Assembly (NCBI RefSeq): GCF_000787575.1
Contig: NW_012236510.1
Location: 372,001 to 436,000 of the forward strand
Source: Acytostelium subglobosum LB1
Lineage: Eukaryota > Evosea > Eumycetozoa > Acytosteliales > Acytosteliaceae
DNA length: 64,000 nt
Direction of reading: 5' to 3'
Shown: positions 10,384 through 22,535 of the stretch, piece after piece
How the letters are laid out: every line of letters begins with the position of its first letter
Numbering within the stretch: position 1 is the stretch's first letter
Notes under the pieces: model-generated
What the model was told of the DNA's origin: nothing
Databases searched by the model: none
The model's input: only the letters and a program-made list of their open reading frames with translations
Translations under genes and position numbers: made by a program

Positions 10384-12068
10384 ATGGAGAACAGACCATC
10401 ATTCGATATATACTGCATGTTTATACATAGATTGAAGCAGAGATCATCTTTGGACTATAGAAACAAGCTGGCTCTGTTGGCAAAGGATCCATCAAGTCCA
10501 CAGATGTTCCAATTCGCACAACAACTCTCTGACGTCTCAAAGCAATATGATACATTCTACTTCTCAGAGAAGGCAAGAGACTTGGCACAGAGTATGTATT
10601 GTGTACACTACTTACAATGAATACTCAATCCTAACATATATACACACAAACATTAACAACAGTTGATGTCAAGGAGTTGGTAAAGGCAACTGAGGACTAT
10701 CTATCAATGTTGGGTGGATTCATTGGTGATACATTGGCTGCATCATCAGTGATGCCAACAGTCGGAAAGGTCAAGTCAATTAATGAGATTGATGATGACT
10801 ACGAGAACAGTGACAAGGATGATGACAAAGAGGACAAGGATGAAAAGGAGGACGATGATAAAGAGGACAAGGAGGAGAAGGATGGTGACGACGACAGCAG
10901 CAGTGACAAAGAGGATGACAAGGATGACGATGACAAGGATACCAAAAAGGCCATCAAACAACAGGTCGAATCACTTCGTACTAGATTGCAATTCCAGTGG
11001 ACTACTCTGGCTGGCCAGCAACGTGTGATCAAGTCGAGCGATGCATTGATGGAGATTGCCAACGTTGTATTCAATCTTGGCATTTGGTACATGGGCTACT
11101 CACAGTCGCTGCTGACCACCAACCAGAAGGAGGACGGCATCGAGGAGGAGGTGAGACAGGTGATCTACGACTACTTGCTTAAAGCCGCCGGATGCTTCCA
11201 ATTCCTGCGCGACAAGGTGGCGCCCAAGTTGAAGAAGAGCGAGCGTGGCGTGGACTTTGGCGACTCGATGCTCAAGGCCCTCTTCCTCCAGGCGCTTGGC
11301 CAGTCGCAAGAGATCACCATTGGCAGAGCGTTCAAGAAGAACACGTCCACGTCGGTCATCTGCAACCTGGCCGTCGACACTTCCAAGATCTATCAAGAGG
11401 TGCTGGACTCGCTCAACACCATCGACAACCTGTTTGAGGCGCGTCTGGAGAAGCTGGTCGTGTTTATCAACTATAAGATGTCGGTGTACCAGTCGCTCGC
11501 CTACTATCTGGCCGCGTTCAACCAGAACGCCACACACAAGTACGGTGACGCCATCGTGTCTGGTCGCCAGGCAAGCTTCGCCCTCAAGAACGCCACGTCA
11601 TTGATCGACACATGTGTCAGTGTGACAATCACGCGCGACGCCCTCAAAGGCCCAACCAACTATCTCAGCAAGATCCTGGGCACCGAGAACACAAGGTTCG
11701 AGCGTGAGAACACGGTCATTGGATACCAGACCATCCCAGACGAGGTGGTCGCCCTACCAGATGGAAACAGACTTGCCAAGCCCAGAGAGTTTGTCATGCC
11801 CCCAACCAACAGTGCCTGGGACGAGAAGACCTACGCCCTGTTTGATGCCAACAAGAAGCTGTCAGAGAGTGACATCACTGCATTGAAGGTGGTCTCGCCC
11901 AAACTAGAGTCGACCAAGGCACCAGCAGCTGCTAAAGAGTCCAAGGAGGAAGAAAAGAATGATTATGTTGAGGAAGCCGCTTCATCATCATCATCCTCGA
12001 CCGCCACCCAGTCTGCATCCAACCAATCAAATGCCAAACCAGCAAAGAGTGGATGCATCATCAACTAA
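10384..12068 (+). CDS. BRO1-domain protein with CaaX end, BROX-like
   Basis: BRO1 domains bind ESCRT-III CHMP4/Snf7 proteins; BROX is the short family member that is farnesylated and recruited to membranes such as the ruptured nuclear envelope. Exons 10384-10591 and 10663-12068 join in phase 1 (DLAQ-IDVKEL), giving 537 residues. Helical BRO1 marks include VVFNLGIWYMGYSQSL, YDYLLKAAGCFQFLRD, LKALFLQALGQSQEI and NTVIGYQTIPDEV. There is no V domain or proline-rich tail, which matches BROX and not ALIX. The protein ends SGCIIN, a CaaX-type prenylation signal. An inserted run of D/E/K (residues about 108-155) interrupts the early part of the BRO1 domain and is probably a disordered loop. The S/A-rich linker before the CaaX box would act as a tether. 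Confidence 0.92.
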
Positions 12069-12280
12069 TCACCTCATCACTTCCCCTCACCCAATTCCAT
12101 CCATTCCAATTCATATTCCAATGTTGTTGTCGCTGTACCATTAATGAACCAACCCTTACCCTTACCCTTAACCTTGCCCTAACACACTTGTACATCTTAA
12201 GTTAGATAGATAGATATATATATATATATTGTCGACAAGTATTAATGGATGATGATCAATCATTGATTGATTGATTGTGA

Positions 12281-12847
12281 TCATCCATCCAACTCTGGTA
12301 CATTGACCTTGACGGTTTTGATCCAAAAGTTAACATAGTTGGTACCAGGTGTGATGTAACCGAATGATACGTTGGTGCCTGCACGGATCATGGTCTCGTA
12401 CGTTGGTAGTTTGATGTCGCCTCCACCCACCCTTGTCACCTTCCACAACTCAGTGGTACCCATAGGCAACAACTTGTTGTCGATCAGAATATTATCAACT
12501 CCATCGGTCATTAGATTGAATATATCCACGTTGACCTGGACAACCTGTCTATTCAATCTTGTGTCTAGCCACTTATTAACCACTGATTGTGTTATATTGA
12601 ATATTCTGGTCAAGTCACCTGGAATGGAATGGAGTTGGAATAAGTTGGATTAATATTAGGTTGATTGAATGAGTGATAGAGTGAATAATTGATTATTACC
12701 TTGGCAATATTTCTTTGGACCATTGGAGAAACATGTGTGACCAGGTGGACATGGCTTAGTACCACATTTAGGAGGACCTGAAGATAGGACCAAAGTCATT
12801 GATACCAAGAGGGTAACAATTATAAGGATATTATTATATTTGATCAT
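12281..12847 (-). CDS. Secreted CBM49-like cellulose-binding protein
   Basis: Exons 12700-12847 and 12281-12618 join in phase 1 (KYCQG-DLTRIF) to give 161 residues. I chose the ATG at 12847 over an upstream in-frame ATG at 12877 because it sits after an AT-rich leader and gives a clean signal peptide (MIKYNNILIIVTLLVSMTLV, cleavage near LSSG). A short Cys module follows (PKCGTKPCPPGHTCFSNG), typical of dictyostelid extracellular proteins. The last 100 residues or so have the CBM49 pattern: ITQSVVNKWLD, VNVDIFNLM, ELWKVTRVGGG, LPTYETMIRAGTNVSFGYI and a terminal beta strand. Related proteins bind cellulose in the stalk, spore coat or slug sheath. It has no catalytic domain, so a structural role is likely. 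Confidence 0.88.
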
Positions 12848-14273
12848 TTTAAATATATTAATATTATACAATAACAATGAATGGATGGATGAGTGGAGAA
12901 AGAGTAGATTATATCGATATAAAGATATGGATAGATAGTAGATGAACAGATAGATTGATGGATTGAGTTGATTGATTTATTCCCTTGATTGTTTGATTGA
13001 TTGATTGACGGATATTGATATTAGTGATGATAATCAGTAATATCACACAATATTAATACTATCTATTGTTATTATTACTATTCGCACTACGGATGGAGGA
13101 ATGCGTCGTATCCGTTGGACGGCAGAGTTTGGCGCGTTGTCGGAGGAGTCGGATATTGGATAATGGAGTGTTGTTGTGACCCTTGACCATTCCAGAAAGG
13201 ATCAACCTACAATCTCATCACAAGCACCAAGCCAAACCGGGTAACAAAGCTTGATCAATCAATCATTCATTCATTCCGACTTGTCGTAGTCATCGTCATC
13301 GTCAGTGTTTCCAGTGATGTGTCCAAATAAGATATTCTATTAATGTATAATCAGTATCACCCACACTGATTAGTGAGTGATACAGTTCTTAATATCACCA
13401 TCACAATTTATATTATGAGTGTCATTCAATCATGTTCTCCCAAGTTCATCATCATCCAATCCAAACATTGATTGATTCATTCTTTCAGTCTCCATCCTAC
13501 ACCTCTCTCTTGATTAAGATGCTGACTGATACAATCCACATCCCATGTGACAATCATGATTGTCTTGTCTTGTCTTGTCTGACCAAACCATCAATGTTAT
13601 AATTATAACCTATCACATGTGATATGAATGATCTGTGTTGATTTACAACAATACATACACTCACACTTTCGTCTTGATCATTAATTAACACACTATCACA
13701 CACACAAATCACATGTCCAGTTCGTTAGAATAACTGACTAATTATATGTGTGTGTGTGTGATTGTTCGATACCAACTTATCTCTATCTCAGTCGAATCCT
13801 ACCAACCCCGGACTCTTTGCATAGGTGGTAATTAATAACATATACACCTTTTGGTGGATACCCCTCACTTGACAAAGTGTCTGAATTGTTGACAAAAAAG
13901 ACTAGAGGGCATGTTGGTGCCGAGTCCTGGAGGTGTATGAAAATAAATTATTATAATATCCAACCATTCATTGGTTCATTCAATTAATTGCTGTGTTGAA
14001 GAGCAAAGAAAGGAAAGAAGAAGCCCACTCTATCTATCTCACTTCAACACACAGTCATACACACCCACACTCACAACCCAACAACATTCATTCATTTCAA
14101 TTATTCAAATTATTATTGTTGTTACCTTTACTTTACACACACACATACACATAGATATAAATAACTTTGTTGTGTTCACATCATCATCAGCATCATTCAT
14201 TCATTCAATTCATTTGCAAATCAATCTTATAAACAAAGTTTTATTTACTTTTACTAATATACATACATAAATA
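12848..14273. other. Intergenic region between two divergent genes
   Basis: This 1.4 kb between divergent starts holds simple repeats (GATTGATT near 12990, TTGTC run at 13562-13580, CA/TG runs near 13700 and 13747). A 99-codon plus-strand frame at 13971-14270 is mostly S/T/I-rich repeat translation. I see no supported gene. Confidence 0.55.
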
Positions 14274-14685
14274 ATGGGAGCTGGAGATCACTTCTTGCCA
14301 TCGGCAATTCCAAGTCTTGAGAAGAATGTTATGATTATCTGTGGAATCCTCGACTTCTTCTTGTTCGGTATGTTCATCTCATTCATATTCATTCTCAATC
14401 GATTGATCATTAACTAATTCATATTCATATTCATTCATTAATTGTAGGTATTGGAACTATCATTCTTGGTGTCTTGGATAACTGCAATGTTTGGTGTGTC
14501 TTGATTGGAGTCCTTCAGGTATGTATAATTCTTACATTGAAATGATTAAGAGTATGAGTATGAGTATGAATATAATCTTAACATACAATACTATACTATT
14601 TTAGTTGTGTCTTCCATTCGTTGGCTGGCTCTGGTCCATTATCTGGGGAGTTATTATCCTTCTCAAGGGTCTAGACAAGTGGTAA
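14274..14685 (+). CDS. Spec3/Stum-like small membrane protein (81 residues)
   Basis: Three exons (14274-14367, 14448-14518, 14605-14685) with GTATGT donors keep phase 1 then 0. The product begins MGAGDHFLPSAIPSLEKN and has two or three hydrophobic segments: ICGILDFFLFGIGTIILGVL, NVWCVLIGVLQLCLPF and VGWLWSIIWGVIILL. The glycine-rich GIGTIILG segment and the VGWLWSIIWG motif are the marks I associate with the SPEC3/Stum family of small membrane proteins (Drosophila Stum acts in mechanosensory neurons; sea urchin Spec3 is ciliary). The function in amoebae is unknown. The exons are too short to stand out individually but the splice sites and conserved motif agree well. The leader is AT-rich with AATA immediately before the ATG. 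Confidence 0.85.
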
Positions 14686-16150
14686 TACGATAAACAACAC
14701 GCAGTATGGTCACTCTTGGACAGTCGAGTGTCGACCAGTGAACAAATACAATTAAACTTTTATCACCCTCTTTTGTACATCTTCTTCTTCCTCTTCCTTC
14801 CTTCCTTCCCTCTTCTTCCCCTTTCGTCAAAGCAAGGCTAGTCAGTCAACCAAGCAAACACCAATTCGATTGAACATTCGGTCAGCACCGCCCATCTTTA
14901 CCTTGTGATTGATTATGGATTGACCATCAGACCAATAGTCTGGTCTGTTTTTGCAAGGTGGGAATCAATCATTTATTTTTTTTATTTGATCAATTTACAT
15001 TCTTGTTGATGGGTGTGAGCCCACTTTGTTTGGGTCAGGGACACGAACACTGACTGATCAGAGTTCTGTTTACCAAGGTGGAGAGAAGGTGAAGAAAAAC
15101 AAGGAAACGACGTAGTCAACAACACCCAGAACAACATCAATCAAATATTAGCAATAACACTTTAAAAGGAACACAAGGTACACTACTACTACGATTACTA
15201 TTACTACTTATAACATCCAACTTTGGCTAGAACTAGCAAACAAACATGTTTTGGAAGGTATTCTATCAGCATTTGATTCAGTACAGACATGTCACCATCC
15301 ATCACACATTCATTCATTCATTCATTCATTCGATCGATCAATCACACAATACAACACAACCCATTCATATCCCCCACTATGTTATTGTTGTTGAATACAA
15401 CTAGGTAGATGGATATATTTAGTAACATTCGAGTTAAGGAAGTAAACAATTCACACTACGCGTGTGTTTATGTTTCTGTGTGTGATCACTCCCTTCAATC
15501 ACTCATCACACTCACACTCGACATCAACCCCAGACATCAACACTCTACAACCTCAATGTATTGGAATACATAAGGTACACACACACATTGATGGGATGGA
15601 ATACCATCAGTCGACTACCACTACCACCCACCCTCTGTCTGTCCCGGACTGACACCCATCACTCGAGTTGGTGATTGTTTATGTGTGTGTTATGTGTTAT
15701 GTGTGTTTCTGCGTTTGTGTGATTGATCATCACCAATTAGAGCAATAGTAGTAGATATAGGTGTTAGGAGTTGGCATGGCATGGCATGTTCATTAACTGG
15801 AGAATGACCCATCCGGATGGTGGATGGCGGATGTCGGACGTCGGATGGGTTGGTCAGTCAGGCAGGCAGGCAGTCAATCAATCAATCAATTAGTCAGGCA
15901 GGCAGTCTGTCAATCAATCACACGATCACGTACCCTCACTCTCACTATCATTCTTGATCAGTTGAGGTTGTTGGAAGTTTAGTTTGTGAGGTGGACAACA
16001 TCAAACACAACATATTATCATACCGTAAATCATTCAAATCAATCAATCAATCAAGATCAAGATATACTAGATATATAATAATTTATAGTTTGGCATCAAT
16101 CCATCCATCCATCATCCATCAATCAATCAAACCTACACTCATACACACAC
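14686..16150. other. Intergenic region upstream of the RhoGAP gene
   Basis: This 1.5 kb holds repeats: TTCC runs near 14790-14815, CATT/TCAA runs (15308-15345), and GGATGG/GGCAGG-type repeats at 15813-15915. A short ATG TTT TGG AAG followed by a GTATTC at 15246-15263 could be a tiny 5' exon but nothing confirms it. No gene is supported. Confidence 0.5.
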
Positions 16151-17363
16151 ATGTCCGGCCCCAAACAACTTGCCAGAGCATACTCTAAAACATTGAGCTC
16201 ATTCTTACTATTACCAAAGTCTAGCAAACCACACAAGATGGGATCGTCATCATCAAAGTCGACAGGACATAACTCGGCACCAGTTGGCTTCACACCCAGC
16301 GCACCCACATCAGTCGATTACCGCTCAAAGCCAATCCTCGACGAGATTGGCACGACGAACCACGGCGGCATCGAGGTGTCCAAGAGCGTGCTGGACTTTG
16401 CCCTTGGCGAGCGTCCATGCCCGCTCAAGACGTCTGTCCAGGACCAGTTCACAATCACCAACCTCAGCCGCAACAAGCTCAAGTTCACGTTTGAGCCATC
16501 ACTGCCCAAGGAGTTCCAGCTCAGCTTCAGCCCGGCGACGGGCGCCCTCGAGAAGGGCAAGTCCAAGGTGGTCAAGGTCAAGCTGATCGTCAACCAAAAG
16601 ATCAACGCCAATCACAAGGCTGTGCTGCGTCTTGAGGGCGGCGTCAGCCACTTCCTCACGGTCAAGATCCGTTGCGAGACGGGCGTGTTTGGCGTCGACC
16701 CTGTCGGTCTGGACTTTGTCGAGGACGAAGGATATCGCGTCCCCTCCATCCTAGCACAGATGAAGCGATCACTTATCGAGTATGGAGGTCTAGAACAAGA
16801 GGGACTCTTCCGTCTCGCTGGCGAGCAGACCGAAATCCGCAAGATGAAGGAACTAATGAACAAGAATGAGTTCTCCTCAAGCAATGACATCAACACAGTA
16901 GCATCATTGATAAAGGTATGGTGATGGCCCACCTCAGCTGAGGCTATGCGTGTGGACCCCTTACCCTAACCCTCGCCCTCAACCCTCGACAACCCTCGAC
17001 CTCTTGTAGATTTGGTACCGCGAGTTACCATCACCAATCTTGAACTCAGTACCAACTGAGAAGATATTCCATTGTGGCGATGTTGATGAATGTGTGGAGG
17101 CGGTCAACAGACTGCCAGAGATGCAAAAGAATTTGTTGGATTGGCTAATGGACCTTCTCATTCAAGTGGCCTCATACTCGCGTATCAACAAGATGACGCC
17201 ACAGAATTTGGCCATTGTCGTGGCGCCCAATCTATACGACGTGTCGACTTCCAATCCGATGGAGGGACTAGTCCTGTCACAAAAGTGCGTTCAATTCCTC
17301 CACAATGTTCTCACACATAAGATATCCCAGATGAATAGCCGTTCAATCTCTGTTGGCGTTTGA
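16151..17363 (+). CDS. RhoGAP protein with N-terminal MSP/ASH-like domain
   Basis: GTPase-activating protein for Rho/Rac proteins. Exons 16151-16915 and 17010-17363 join in phase 0 (ASLIK-IWYREL), giving 372 residues from the first ATG. The second in-frame ATG at 16238 starts MGSSSSKS, a good N-myristoylation signal, and would give 343 residues; I think it may be the real start. Next comes a beta-sandwich domain resembling MSP/ASH (VLDFALGERPCPLKTSV, FSPATGALEKGKSK), then a RhoGAP domain with GVDPVGLDF, the arginine finger in EGLFRLAG, IWYRELPSPIL and the helix QNLAIVVAPNL. The beta-sandwich resembles that of the kinase at 2298-5602. Membrane attachment by myristate would place the GAP near cortical Rac. 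The protein is short for this family, with no other domain. Confidence 0.92.
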
Positions 17364-18032
17364 TGAGCGAGAGACATAACATACTGTGTATGGTATACCA
17401 TGCATGCCATGTATATTGGATCAAATAGGCGAACGAACGAACGAGAGCGAACGAACGATCATCATCATCAATGTAGCATACATCAATCAATCAACTAGAC
17501 ATGGACATGGACATACATACACAGACATATTTATATTCATATTTATACACATATATTATCATTCATTCAATCAATCATTGTACATTGGACATTGGATATT
17601 GGACATTGGACAACAACAACACATGTGTGGAGAGCGCACAATGTGCTCCACCCTTCCAGTGACTTCCAATGAGGCGACATCATCCATTCCCCAACCCAAA
17701 CACCTATCATACCATCATTCATATGTACACTACACTACTTACTTCCAGCAGCAGCAGTCACACACCAACCAATCGTTGGAATAATAAACCATCGTATCGT
17801 AATCATCCATTTACCCATGTCCAGGTTTGACAAACTTGACTCATCAATTTACAGGAAATGAGCAGTTGAGTTTTGTTTGATCCTGATTTTCTCACACATT
17901 TGGGAACTTATGACACTCATCAACTTCATTCACACATTAACAAGATCTTGTTACAGATACCAATAGGCATTGTCATACATTGACATTGCTCATTCCCATG
18001 TTGATGAACAATACTGGTAATAGTAGTAGAAG
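17364..18032. other. Intergenic region between RhoGAP and FANCM genes
   Basis: It contains GAACGAACGAAC repeats (17431-17456), CATCAATCAATC and TTGGACATTGGA-like repeats (17584-17609). I see no gene. Confidence 0.5.
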
Positions 18033-21000
18033 ATGAATGTTACAAACTCATTCACTCCAAGCAAGACATTGTTGTTTTCAAACAATAACAACAACAATAA
18101 CAATAATCTCAACAACAGTAGTAGTAACAGCTTTAAATCAAACTTAATGAAGAGTTCATCATTAGCTCCTAATCAACAACATCAACAACAACAATCTAAT
18201 ACGAATTCGAATACGAATAATCAACAGTCATTGAAACAAACATTGATACAAAGATATACGACCTCTTCATCTTCATCATTGACAAGTAGTAGTTTACATA
18301 ACAATGATACATTCTTTGGAAAGAGTAGTATAGCACAATCTTCTAGACAAGATGAGCCATTCGATCCATTTGGTAATGGCACTGTACTGCCTCAAAGTAC
18401 AACTTCCAAGAAGTCCAAGGCTATTCAAAAGCAACAACAGAATCAACAGAATCAATATCAACATCAACAGCCCAAGTATGTTGGACATAAACATACACCC
18501 TTTGCGGCTGTGTCTGCGCAGCCTCCCCGTTCTACTACTCCTAGTGTTGCTGCTGCAGCACAACAGCAACAACAAACAATGGACGCACATGTAGATAGTA
18601 CATTCGAGTTTGAGTTTGATTTCTCTGATGTTATTGGCGACACATCATCTACAACATCCACGACAACGACATCAACTTCATCGACTGCGATGAACACAGC
18701 AAGATCCAACAACAACAACAACAACAACAAAACTCAATCAAAGAAACCACAACTTCAAACAGATGTTCGATACTCTGATCGACCACCTGCACAGTTTCAA
18801 TTCCCTTCAATCCAACTGGACAGCCCGCCCGAGACGGACGAGGATGCACTCGACACGTATATCTATCCCGACAACATGACTGTGCGCGACTATCAGTACA
18901 ACATTGTCTCCAACGCATTCTATCGCAACACAATGGTCTGCCTCCCCACGGGCCTGGGCAAGACATTCATCGCCTCGGTGGTCATGATGAACTTCTACCG
19001 ATGGTTCCCTCGCTCAAAGATCGTGTTCATGGTGCACTCGCGCCCACTTGTCTCACAGCAATACGAAGCATTTCATCAGATCACTGGCATACCACTTAGC
19101 GACACGGTCGAGTTCACGGGCAGCGTCAAGGCACAGCTGCGCGTCACTGGCTGGACCAAGAAGCGCATCTTCTTTCTCACGCCTCAGATCCTTGCCAAGG
19201 ACATTGAGGCGGGCCGCTGCGACCCTTCAAACATCTCGCTGGTCGTGGTGGACGAGGCGCACAAGGCCAAGGGCGAGTACTCGTACTGCACTTCGGTGCA
19301 GATGATTGCCAAGGCCACACGATACTTCCGCATCCTCGCATTGACAGCGTCACCTGGCAGCACAAAGCAGTCGATCCAGACTGTCATTGACAACCTGCTC
19401 ATCTCAAAGATGGACATTCGCACGGAGAAGTCACTGGACATCAGTCCCTATGTACATCAGAAGCAGATCGAAGTCATTGTCGTGCCCATCACCGCGCAGA
19501 TCCAACCACTCCTTGACCTCCTGAATAGAGTGAAGCAGATCCCCTACAACAACCTAAACAAGTCTGGTGCATGTCGCAAGCCACTCGATCAAGTAAGCAT
19601 CCATCACGTCAAATCAATCAATCATTCCCACTCATTCACTCATTCAATCAATCATACAAATAGATCAGCATGGGATTCGCCATTCAAATGAGAGAGATAA
19701 TGATGAAGAAACAAGAGAAGAACTTTGGATTGTTTAACAACTTCACAGCATTGATCAATCTATGTCGAGCTTCAAACACACTGATCAAACATGGCCTGGA
19801 CTACTTTTATGATATCATCAAGGGCTTTGGTGCCAAGAAGACCAAGCCAGTCGTTGAGATACTTGGTTCGCGTGATTGGAATGACATGATGACGTTGGCA
19901 ACGTCAATGACAGGCAAGGTCACTCATGGCAAGCTGAACAAGCTCTGTGAAGTGATCACTGATCACTTTAGTAAGTATATTCATTCATTCAATCTCGCCC
20001 GCCCAACAACACACTCACCCAAACAATCAATCAAACAAAGCAAACTCAACTGAGACATCGACAAGAGTAATGGTGTTTGTGGAGAATCGTGCAACTGTAC
20101 AAGAGATTATCAATCATATTGGCAAAACCACATCGTCTATGATCAAGGTAATGCCATTCATTGGTCAGGCACAGGGCAAGAACTCGAAAGGACTCAATCA
20201 GACGGAGCAGGCATCTATTCTCAATCGTTTCCGATCGGGTGCCTATAATACATTGGTGGCAACATGCATTGGAGAGGAGGGTTTGGACTTTGGAGAGGTG
20301 GATCTCATCATTTGCTACGACACACAGCAGTCAACCGTCAGGAACATCCAGCGTATGGGCAGAACAGGTCGCAAGCGTAAAGGAAGATGTGTTGTCCTAT
20401 TGTCGGCTGGCGTCGAAGAGGACATCTATCACAACTCCAAGTCCAAACTAGACTCAATCACAAAGGATATGAATGTATTCGTATTCCATCGATCTGAAAG
20501 AATGGTAAGTTTGACATCCATTCATTCATTCGTTCATTTATCCACTCACTCAATCAATCAATCAATATAGTTACCCGATGGACTATGGCCAAGGGCGGAG
20601 TATAGAAAGGTGGACAGTGTTGAAAGGCATGCCGCGACTGCCATGGGCCATGATGGCAAGGTAAAGAGAGTTAAGAAGAGATCAGCATTCTTGACCAACG
20701 AGGAGATAAGGTACTTGGACAACAATTATAAGGATGCTTCCACGATCAATGTCCCACTGGATCTTCAACGATGGAGTCACTTGAACAACATTGCAACGCC
20801 TACTCATCAGGTCGATCACTCAGTGTGCACCAACATCATGGTATCAATCTATGAGAGCATCGAGCGCAACAAACAGTCCGAGCTCGATTCCATCATGAGC
20901 CAATACTACAAGAACGTCGGTGATGGTGTTGGTATGGGCATGGGCAATGGCATGGACATAGACAAGGACAACTCATCGGCACCAGCATTCAATGATTACA

Positions 21001-22535
21001 ATCCAAGTGTGCCCTCACCAGAGATTGATCGTCATGATCGACTCCATCAGGAGCCAATACGTGTCGACATTGATATTGATAATCAAGAACATCATGATCA
21101 ACAGGCTCCGCCAAATGACAACACCATCGACTTTGACTTTGACGACTTTGGTGGTGATGTCCCTTCACCACCAACTCCACAACCGACCAAGGCATCGACG
21201 TCGTCTTCCCCAATCAGACTGTTCCTACCGCCAGACTTAGGTGACATTGAGGTGCCAGTAATCTTGGACCCAATAGTCATTCGAACACCTCCATCATTTC
21301 GTCCACCTGCCAAATCGTCCACAATGCCACCAACAACGGTGGCATTCTCACACTCTGATACGTCCACGCCAGCCAAGCCCATGAGCAATGTGGACAAGTC
21401 GAGTCCTGTACATGTATCACCAAACAAGCCATCCACATCTTCCTCCTCCGCCTCTGTTGTTGTCGCCAATGACGTGCGCGTAGTTGTATCCACGAACACG
21501 AATCCAAACCCAAGCAACAGCAGCAGCAATGATGAGATTATCGCCAGGTCACCTCCTCAACATTCTTCATCACCGTTGAACATATCATTCACAACACCTC
21601 AAAAGCCAGACAAGGATCGCAACACATCAAGACTGCTCAAGAAGTGCGCAATCAGTCCAATCAAGAGAAAGAAGGTCCAACAGCAGCCACAGCAGCTTCC
21701 AAAGAGGAAGCTCGATGACTCGCTGCTTGAGGAGAGCAGTGGCGTCACGGACGAGAACTCGTCCCCCGTCCAGAAAAGAACCAAGCGACCACGTATCAAG
21801 GACAGGGTTCTCAATCTCTTTGAGCTCGAGGCAGATGATGAGGACGAGGACGATAGCTTGGACAGTGGCGATGAGAACATGGATGACTATGACGTCAACG
21901 ATTCATTCATTTGTGATGACACGCCGGAAGATTCGATGGACACCTCACAAGACTCACAAGCGACCCAGGCTGCCAAGAAGAAGAAGCAGGAGAAGAAGAA
22001 GATGTCCATGCAATCCATTTACATGCGTTCGTTGCTAAGCCAAAACGAGTTTGACGGACGAGGACGAACCAATCTCGGGGGCTTCATCTTTAAGCCCAGC
22101 ACAAACCCGTCCAAGAACAAGACCCCCATTCTCCGGCCACCGCCATCACTTCTCCCACACATCGACTCTGAAGAAGAGGAAGATGTTGGAGATGATGCTG
22201 GAGATGGACAGCCTGCGGTTGCAAGCGATGAAGTGGATGATGACGATGTCGTGGCCAACACACAAGAGGAGTTGGATAGCAGTGTAATCACGAGCTCACA
22301 ACAACAGCAGAACAACAAGGTACCAACAGCAGTAGCACCGGTGACATCGCTACCTTTACAACTCGGCGACCTCAACAACAACAACAATAGCACGAACACC
22401 AACAGCGACGTGCGACCTGACAGCGAGATGCCTGAGCTCAAACGATTCGGGTCATCCACATTCAACAAAGAGTTCAATGTCAACGTGTGGAACGGAGACA
22501 AGGACCAAGATGGATATTGGTCAGATTCAGACTGA
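18033..22535 (+). CDS. fancm: FANCM-family DNA helicase/translocase
   Basis: Superfamily 2 translocase that remodels stalled forks and branched DNA and recruits the Fanconi anaemia core complex. Four exons (18033-19592, 19664-19970, 20041-20504, 20571-22535) keep phase 0, 1, 0 and give 1431 residues. The N-terminal 265 residues are N/Q/S/T-rich. The core has MTVRDYQYNIVSNAFYRNT, Walker A LPTGLGKT (about 304-311), DEAH in VVVDEAHKAKGEY, LTASPGST, MVFVENRATVQEIINH and motif VI QRMGRTGRKRKGR. The helical insert between the RecA lobes (ISMGFAIQMREIMMKK) is typical of the FANCM/Mph1/Hef group. The C-terminal 650 residues are largely disordered and acidic with one short conserved-looking block (SIYMRSLLSQNEFDGRGRTN). 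I see no ERCC4 nuclease-like or HhH domain, so it is more like Mph1 in layout. The 70-bp introns are built of TCAA/CATT repeats. Confidence 0.93.

Noticed and set aside
13562-13580. Direct repeats as a CRISPR-like array
   Set aside because: TTGTC and tetranucleotide runs are simple repeats without spacers.
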